From NCBI RefSeq assembly GCF_024323335.1, contig NC_066585.1, positions 346,200,846 through 346,264,845 of the forward strand: a stretch of 64,000 nt of DNA, given 5' to 3'. The notes beneath the pieces were generated by a model that saw nothing but the letters and a program-made list of their open reading frames with translations, searched no databases and was not told the DNA's origin. The translations under genes and the position numbers were made by a program. Positions 56,459-64,000 of this stretch are shown piece by piece. Each line of letters opens with the position of its first letter. The first letter of the stretch is position 1. The stretch comes from Lathyrus oleraceus (taxonomy: Eukaryota; Streptophyta; Magnoliopsida; Fabales; Fabaceae).

Positions 56459-59400
56459 TGTCGCACCTCGAAAAAATGGGGATACGACTTCAAAGCGAAG
56501 CGCGATCGCACGCTCGCAATGATGGACTGAATAGAGTCGCCACCGAAATTTATTTATTCCTAAAAAGGAAAGGGGAAATATCGATAAAACCCAAGACAAA
56601 TGAAAGGATAAGATATGGTCATCGCAACCAATATCAGGGTTCGGGAGTCGATTACGCAAGGGGAAGGTATTAGCACCCCTCACGTCCGTTGTACTCAACG
56701 GGAACCATTAGGTCAGTTGTGTGCGTTAATGTTAGTTTGAAATGTTAGGCTTTTCAAGTTATTAGGTGGGAAAGGAAGAATAGAAGAGAGAAGAAATGTT
56801 TTTGGATTTTTGACGAAGGACTAAACCTAAGTTTTTTTTAGTGGGCCTGACAAGATTTACAAATCCTGCTGATACGTATCTCAAAAGAGAAATCAAGGCT
56901 TACGTAGTTCTGGGTAGAAAATGTTTGTTTGTTGGTCGATTTTAGCGAAAGTCATACTGTATTAATCGACGAAAACATTATTTTACCCAAAACAGATGAG
57001 GAGTGAACGCATACTACACATCGAACGGATTTATAAATCTACATTCGGAAAAGCGTCATTTATCTCTACTCAACAATCGTGGCCGAAATATTGTTTTGTG
57101 TCTCTTAAGACAATATATCTTTCATTTATGAAAAAGGTTTTTGATTAACCGCACGGCGGCGAGAAAAGAATTTGATTGGTTGGATGCATTTTGAGTGATG
57201 GCGAGAACTTGGATGAGCGAGATATACATCTCGAATCCTAGCCTCAGGAGTGCATGGTATACACCATGTTCCATTTCCATCTTTATTGAAAAAAGTTAAG
57301 ATAGGAATTAAGTATTTTTGGAATTTGACTGGGAAAAGGTTTGAAGAAACCGCATTGACAGTTTTAGACGATGGCGAGAGTTAAGATTGGCGAGGCATAC
57401 GTCTCGAATCTTAACTTCAGGAATGCATGGTATACACCATGTTCCATTTCCACCTTTATTGAGAAAGTGTTAAATAAGAATTAGGTATTTTGAGTTTTGT
57501 TGTGAAAATGACTCGACCTAGATCAAGTATTGATGGACGTTTAAGAGAAATTTGAATGAGTGTTTGAGAGAGCAAAGTGGATAAACTTGGATGATGGCGA
57601 GAGCTAGGATTGGCGAGATATACATCTCGAATCCTAGTCTCAGGAGTGCGTGGTATACACCACGTTCTATTTCCATCTTTATTGAAAAGGTCTTGAATAT
57701 GAATTAATATTTTTTGAGTTTTTGATTATGAAAAATGGCTTGACGTTGGATCAAGCATTTGGTGAAAGTTTGAAAGACATGGAATAGAATGGAGAGAGAA
57801 ATGAATTGATTGTTTGTTGAGAAAATACTCGACGTTGGATCGAGTAATATTTTTTGATATTTTGAAATTGTTGATTTTATTCTTGTGTTAGTAGCTAACT
57901 ACACAGTCAAGCAATAAAGAAATAAAATAGTACACGATTATTACACATCGGGGGAGTGGGGTACATTTTGTCAAATGGGGATTAAAAAAATCATTAAATC
58001 GATCCCAAACAACAAATAATGCATGAGTGTAAGTGCAAGAGAACCGGCTCATTGTAAGAAAGCCCAAGAGTAAGCTATGTGAGGTTGATGGCGATGCTTA
58101 AAAAGCAATCGACTTACGAGGGTGTGAAAAAAGGGGTCGATATTAAATCGAGAAAAGTATGATTTTTATAGTTTTCAAATGGTTTCGAACACATGATGCA
58201 ATTAAAAGAAAAACAAATCTATATTATTAAACAATAATAAAAAAAAACTATGAGTAATAAAGCATAAATATAAAAGAAAAAAACAAAAAAAAACTACACA
58301 TAGGGGAATCGAACCCACTTCACTAAAGAACTAGACACCACTCCCCTCCACCAGACCACTTACCAACTAATTGTTATTTTAATATTAATTTAAATATATA
58401 AATCAAAATAAATAAATAAAAAAAAGAATTAAAATGAAAAAAACTAATAAATAGAAAACTGTTGGTCTACCCTAATTATACCTAATTAAGCTAATCAAAA
58501 TTAAAAAAAACTAATTAATCAGATTAACTCCTAATTATGATCCTAAAAAATCTAATATTCTAAACTAATATTATTCTACTCTAAACCTAAAAATGCTTAT
58601 GCAAATAAGCTACGAAAATAACTAAGGTGAGAAGCGCTTATGCAAATAAGCTATTGAAAACAAATCGTGGGTTTACGTTCACAATAACAAACATCACATT
58701 CATATCAGAGCATCACGCTCATCACTGGCTCAGTATCGCTCTCAGCCTTCACTCTCTCACTCACCGCCGCTCTCTCTCATTCACTCTAACTCACCTCTCT
58801 CACTCACTGCCGCTCTCCACTTCTCTCACCCTATAACGCAAAGGTCCAAGGTTTAAAGAGAAACAAGAAGAAAAAAGGCTCACCTTTTGAGAAAACTACG
58901 GAGACGATGAAGATTCAAACCTCCCCCCTTTCGCCTCTTCAAAAGGTTTGTTCTTGATTGATTTTTTTTGATTTAGGGTTTTCTGTTTGGCCGCCTCCCT
59001 CTCTCAATTTTTCGATTTTTCCTTCCTCCTCCCTTTGATTTCGTCTTCCCCTTTTATCCTCACAGGCTAGGGTTTCGAATTTGGTCTCTAGAGATCAAAA
59101 GAGGTTTCTGCCAAAACACTTTTTTTGTGTTCAGTATTGGATTGGTCCTGTTTGATGCTGCAATTTGAAAAGGTATTCTGAACTTAGCTTTTTCTAATCG
59201 CTTTTGTCTTAATCCCAAATTGGGAAATTTCTGGATTTTTGCATCTTTTACTAATTAATTTGTTCTTTTTTACTGCAGTGAAAAAATGCACATCGGTTTC
59301 GGTTTCTCACAGCCTTGTTGGTGTACTCGGTTTTGGGTGGCCCGTAAGAGGATTCGTTGCTGCAGGATAATGAGTTTCCAGTTCAAGTCCCTCCTTGATG

Positions 59401-61803
59401 TAGTTTTTCTGTGTTAAAAGTTGGTCAACATAAACAACCACCGTTTCCTCTAGGTAAGTTTCAACAAACCTCCTAAAAGACCTTTTGTTTGATGCACAGC
59501 TTCCTTAACAACCTCGAGAAACCCCTTACAAGTATCTTCAAAATTAACCTGCTCTGCATAGTTTTGTGGAAGGACTTCTATGGTGCTATTACTGAGCTCC
59601 ATTGCAAGATCATAGCAGCGTAAGTTATTGTTTATCCTGAATGGTTGCCAAGGAAATTCGGTATAGCATAACATCAGTGCTATTGTCTCGGACGATTTGA
59701 ACTTGCTCTCCAAATATCCTGCATAGATCAACAACATCTGGGGTGTATAGCTTCTCATTTTTAGAATCATTCAATCTTTGATTTGCTTCTGTAAAAACCT
59801 TTCATTCCATCATTTAATATTCCTTCAAACTGAATATTCAATACACCCAATCCAATAGGTATTTCTTCGGAAAACTCCAATACCAGAATTTCATCATCTT
59901 CAAATAATTCAATTTTTGTAGGTTAGAAAACTTGTTTGTAATGACTAAGCTTGGTTGTGCTAATGACAGGTACTAATGGATGCAGGACTAATCCATGGCC
60001 GTTTCCTTAAAGTGAGGCTTGTAATACAATTGTGCATCCCCTGAACACCGGAAATGCAGAAAAGTATGATGAGCACCCACATAAACCATGCTGTCATGAA
60101 GAAGAACAGCAGAACAAGAAAGGTAGATGCTGCTATGACAAATACGACATCGGCCTTTGAATTAATCTTAAGAACTTGCTTATCACCACCATCTCTTGTT
60201 GTGAAACTGGTATTTGGTTTTTTTTTTATTGCAGGGCTATGATTGTTTTTACAATTGCGGGATTCGCAACTTCCCAACTTTGCCCATTTTGAAAGGCATG
60301 TGCAAGCATTGGAAGAATGAGCATTTGTATTACAATCACCGATTGGTTATGCCCAAGTTGCTTTGATTGGAAAAGGTTGCAGCTTGTTTCGTTTTGTAGT
60401 GATAATGGTGTCTAGCTGGCTTGGTATGTTTGCTGCTGTAAGTGTTTGTCTCTTGAATTCCTCACCAAACAGCATTTTCTCAAACTTGACTAACTTCCTT
60501 CTCTTTTGCCTTGGGATCATTATTGTAAGCAAGCATCTTACAACTATCTTGCGACCCCCGACTCAAATCTGTACGCCGGTCATGCCTGCATCAAGATATT
60601 CTATTTGAACTATGGAAGAAAGTACTTTGTGCTGGTAGGCTCTCATCCTCAGTATCTCCAAATATCAACCTGATTAATTTAATTCAATTTTGTACATATT
60701 GATGTTTGTAGGAATGAGGGGTGAGGCTTCTCGATCAGGATTTGGTGTCTTGCAGTCCTAGGAGATGCTACTGTTAACATAATAACCGATCCTCCTTTCT
60801 GAACTGAGCATTAAAGTCAGCTCAAGTGATTACATATGGCTGCACGCGGCCAATCAGCAGAGCAAAAACAGTTATGACTATTGTATATAGTTCCATCATT
60901 CTTAAAATTGGAATTCTGTCAAAGAAACTGCAGAGAAATTGTTCCGTCATTGGTCCGAAACATAAAAATGTTTTGTTGCTTGTATGAATCAAATTCGCAA
61001 TATTATTTTCCAAAGTTGTTATCTTTAGTAGTTCCTAGTTTTGGCATTAAAAGAAAAGGTAGCTTTGTATCAATATTGTGTATGAGGATCATCTCCTGCA
61101 GCCGTCATGAGAAATTGCATGAAATCAAGCCCTTAAATATAAAATCTGCAACTCAATAAATTGAATGACCAGATATTCAACTTCACTCCTTGTATGATAT
61201 AGGTACACGACCTATGCTATAAATGAAATACATATCATTCAAGTTGGTTAACACAAAGGAGATAGCTTTGAGGATTTTAGCAGGCTAGCACCATAACGTA
61301 ATGAATTATAAGCACTTTTCCATTTCCAAACTTTTCATTAGCTGCTCTCGTCATGCTCTTTCAAAAACTCATAAAAGCTTGGATCCTTTTGCTGAAGACC
61401 TTCAAGTTTAGGGACATTCTCTTCGAGATTCAATAATTGGAAGGCGGATAGAACAAGTTCACACAAAAAAATCTAGGATCTCTCTTTGTATCTTAGAAAC
61501 TCCATGTACTCATGCGGTGATGTTTTAAGGTTATGCATGTAAATGAATGAATGACGTAATTGAAATATGAATGATTATGAAGAATTCCTTCAATATTAAT
61601 GGATTTCCTTTTTTTTTTAATGTGAATGAAGCAAATATGAATGTAAATTTGGAACGTGAAAAATGTAAATAAATATGATAAATAAAAATAAATATGAAAT
61701 AATAAATATGATCATGAATGAAGGATATGAAGGTGAGTGAAGAAAGAATGCAAACGAGTGATTGGTGGGAAGAAAATTTCAGGGCCAAAATCGGGGTATG
61801 ACA
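56459..61803 (-). repeat. Right (5') LTR of the Ogre-derived element
   Basis: Same length and order of parts as the left LTR, offset by about 20190 bases. Small differences include GACCCGG versus GTCCGG-type single changes and 1-base indels in A or T runs. Gene-like fragments are at about 59393-61463. Confidence 0.92.
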
Positions 61804-62200
61804 ATATTAAAGTATCATTCAATTAAAAAAAAGTATTAATTTGGTTTTTAGGTGTAAAAATAAAAGTAAAGGTAAAGAAGGATGAAAATAAGGGTTTATA
61901 GAGAAAAAGGAACAATGTCAGGGAAGGTGTATGATTTATCCCTGTAACAACTCTGAGTCACTATTGCATCAACAAATATCAATTACTACCAGTTCAATTA
62001 AAGTATCAATATTAAAGTATCATTCAATTAAAAAAAAGTATTAATTTGGTTTTTAGGTGTAAAAATAAAAGTAAAGGTAAAGAAGGATGAAAATAAGGGT
62101 TTATAGAGAAAAAGGAACAATGTCAGGGAAGGTGTATGATTTATCCCTGTAACAACTCTGAGTCACTATTGCATCAACAAATATCAATTACTACCAGTTC
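61804..62200. repeat. 205-bp tandem duplication including a TATA box
   Basis: The sequence from ATATTAAAGTATCATTCAAT at 61804 repeats from 62009 with period 205 and essentially no differences through CTACCAGTTC. Minus-strand CTCTATAAACCC is in each unit (about 61895 and 62100). Near-identity means the duplication is recent. Confidence 0.92.
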
Positions 62201-62849
62201 TTAAGGGTATTTTCTCCCAAGTCCTTGGTGAGAAAACCTTTAATCAATCTACCCTAATTTCCATGTCCATAGCCAATTAGGGTGAAGTTAAGCTGTATGA
62301 TATCAAGAATACTCTGGTTCATACAGGGTATCCCTAGTCCTAGGTGATATCTACTATAGAGTAACCTTATGAAAACCTTATCAATGGCGGTCCAGCCTAA
62401 TTGATAACCACAAATCAATCTCGATTGGTCCGAAAGAGAAAGCAATAAACACATCAAAAGGTTACCGTAAAAACAATATTATAAATGCAAATGTAAACTC
62501 AAATTCGTTACAATTCTAAATCAGGGACACCCCCTAGCATTGGGGGGTTTAGCTAATCATATTGTTTAAAACAAATTCAAGATAAAAATTACACATTACA
62601 AGTAATTGAATGACTTTGATCTTTAATCACTCTCGCTCATGAAAACCTTCAGCTCTCCTAATGCCTTGATCTCTGTAATACTTGATTGCTTCACAATACT
62701 GTGTTTTTCCGTATTCCAAGATGATTTTTCCTTTGGCAGGAGACCCTCTTTTATAGTGAAAATTCCCAGCAAAAGTTGGACAGGTCCAAAAATATCTCTA
62801 AAAAGCCCGACGAACAAAAGCCTGAGAAAAATTGAATTTTTGGGCTTGG

Positions 62850-63050
62850 GATGACACAGGTGGCCGTGTCCGCCTACTGTCCCAGCTGACACGCCCCTGG
62901 CATTGTTGACACAGTTGGGGATGATGCCTGACATGGCCCGTGTCAGCTGACACGGGTGGCCGTGTCAGGCCACTGTCTTCTACACCACATTCTCATTTGC
63001 CTGACACGGCCCGTGTCAGGTGACACGGGTGACCGTGTCAGGCCTCCTGT
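62850..63050. repeat. Cluster of GACACGG palindromes
   Basis: CTGACACGGCCCGTGTCAG-type palindromes with variants: GCCTGACATGGCCCGTGTCAG, CTGACACGGGTGGCCGTGTCAGG and a second similar pair near 63000-63040. At least six GACACGG or CCGTGTC sites occur in 200 bases. The block sits inside the presumed LTR. Confidence 0.8.
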
Positions 63051-63333
63051 ACCAGGGTTTTCTGCTCCTTTGCTTGCCGGAATCCTGTAATGTTTCGTTC
63101 TGAGTTCTCTGGTTCTTCTACCTGGACCTATCGGACAAAAACACAACTATCCCACGCATAAAATCACGAAATAAAAAGTAAAACATAACAATGATTAAAA
63201 TTGCTTAAATAAAATGACGGAAGTAAAACTAACTCGAAACGTATCATAAATGCTTGCACAGTGTGTCAAAGGTCTCTGTTTCGTGTCGGATCAGTAACGA
63301 AAACTCAATGCAAATGGTGACTGATCACAACCC

Positions 63334-64000
63334 CAAACTTAGCTCATTTCTTGTCCTAAGTAATGTTTCAGACACATTGTCATTCCCCAGAATTCTTTAT
63401 ATTTTCCACCACTGTTGAGATCATTCGCTAACGTCTTTCCTTTTCCTTCCACAAGTCCTGATTTTCTTTTTAAGTCTTTCTTCACACTTCCACTTCAAAG
63501 CACCGTTTCCCCTGTCATCTTATATCACATTCTCACCAATTCTCTCGGGTTAAACTATTTTCACTCATAATTCAGAGTATGCAATATCACTCACAAGTTT
63601 GAATAGTCTCTCTTTTCCTATCACCTACACATAACACAAACACTTTTGAGGTCTTTCGGGTTGTAACTTGGCTTGGGTTAGGGTATGGATTATTAAAAAA
63701 ACGGAAAACAAGTGGTTTTTGATTCAGAGTCGATGTTACATACTGTGTTCGTTTCTTTTTATTTGCTTAGTTTTATTATTTTTTTCTTCACCGAATGCCC
63801 TTTTCCGTGCTTCTTTTTGAATATTCGAGTTATAATTTTTCTCTTTTTATTTTTTTTCTTTCTTTCGATTCATCATTTTTTTATTTTTTTTTGTCTCGCA
63901 CTTTCTTGGGCTTTGGGAGCTTTTGGGGTTTTTACCCCAAACTTAGCTTTTCAACACATTTTGAATGTATTATCATGACTCTGAACAGGGTAAGGAAGTG
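63334..64000 (-). other. Start of the interior of the right-edge retroelement
   Basis: Pyrimidine-rich on the + strand, with TACCCCAAACTTAGCTTTT near 63934 repeating the ACCCCAAACTTAGCTC of 63335. On the minus strand these read as two copies of a polypurine-tract-like GCTAAGTTTGGGGT about 600 bases apart. No coding domain is visible before the window ends. Confidence 0.4.

Larger units (their letters stand above)
36268..61803 (-). mobile_element. Ogre-derived gag-only retroelement with 5.3-kb LTRs
   Basis: Two LTRs of 5345 bases (36268-41612 and 56459-61803), about 99% alike by eye, in minus orientation. The primer site beside the right LTR is the Ogre type (tRNA-Arg). The interior, without the Tekay insertion, is only about 6 kb: leader repeats, a partial gag, non-coding DNA and a tandem array. 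No protease, RT, RNase H or integrase was found, so it must have relied on an autonomous relative. The outer flanks do not form a target duplication (AAGGT on the left, ATATT on the right). Length without the insertion is about 16.7 kb. Confidence 0.85.
61804..63333 (-). repeat. Probable 3' LTR of another Ty3-type element
   Basis: On the minus strand a purine-rich GCTAAGTTTGGGGT at about 63335-63348 is followed by TGTGATCAGTCACC, a plausible polypurine tract and LTR start. Leftwards are a palindrome-rich block (62850-63050) and a TATA box (CTATAAACCC) duplicated with its surroundings. The far LTR end is not seen: it is cut by the Ogre-derived element at 61804. Confidence 0.5.

Noticed and set aside
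36268..61803. Tekay and Ogre-derived sequences as one composite autonomous element
   Set aside because: The Tekay element has its own LTRs, primer site and AAGAC target duplication, so it is a later insertion and does not supply pol as part of the outer element.

Overview
The window is nuclear DNA of a flowering plant, most likely a large-genome legume of the tribe Fabeae (pea, vetch or grass-pea group). The reasons are its AT-rich sequence, one plant-type Cys2His2 zinc-finger gene, and a dense stack of nested LTR retrotransposons that includes Ogre/Tat-type elements (recognised from a tRNA-Arg-type primer site and Ogre-type gag) and a Maximus/SIRE-type copia element. Species cannot be fixed from the sequence alone.

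Layout. 1-12060: low-copy DNA with worn copia remnants (269-2100), the zinc-finger gene (3889-4617, + strand, TATA box at 3808), and small palindromic repeats. 12060-13241 and 34538-35435: two halves of an old Ogre-type gag-protease region. They are split by a SIRE-type copia element (13242-34532, target duplication GTGGT). Inside that element sit a non-autonomous hAT transposon (14799-16060, 8-bp duplication), a second degenerate copia element (21395-28706, duplication GCTC plus one mismatch) and a solo LTR of the same family as the second copia (32653-33996, duplication AGTGG), which lies just downstream of the TATA box of the SIRE 3' LTR. 35436-36267: piece of another Tat-like LTR. 36268-61803: a minus-strand Ogre-derived element with two 5345-bp LTRs, a gag lacking its capsid core, no pol, and a 97-98 bp tandem array. 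An intact, young Ty3 chromovirus of Tekay/Del type (41924-50707, minus strand, one 1456-codon gag-pol frame, duplication AAGAC) is inserted in it. 61804-64000: what looks like the 3' LTR and part of the interior of one more minus-strand retroelement.

The most striking observation is that the 5.3-kb LTRs of the Ogre-derived element carry a block of intronless fragments resembling at least four unrelated host genes, all in the element's sense orientation: exocyst subunit SEC6, aminopeptidase M1, a signal-peptide-peptidase-like protease and TRRAP/Tra1, perhaps also a Noc2-like protein. The SEC6 part joins pieces that are not adjacent in the protein. This looks like multi-gene capture by a retroelement, possibly by template switching on host mRNAs. 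The same LTR contains a three-fold subrepeat in which two hairpins are kept by paired base changes, and a tRNA-like box.

A second pattern crosses families: four unrelated retroelements here each carry clusters of short perfect or near-perfect palindromes in LTR, leader or 3' non-coding DNA (TACGCGTA x12, GTGACGGTCGTCAC-type x8, CAGGTTCATACATGACCTG-type about x28, CTGACACGGCCCGTGTCAG-type). The second copia family also places its TATA box at the centre of a 31-bp palindrome. All lineage and gene-family names are from recognition by eye; no database search was possible.
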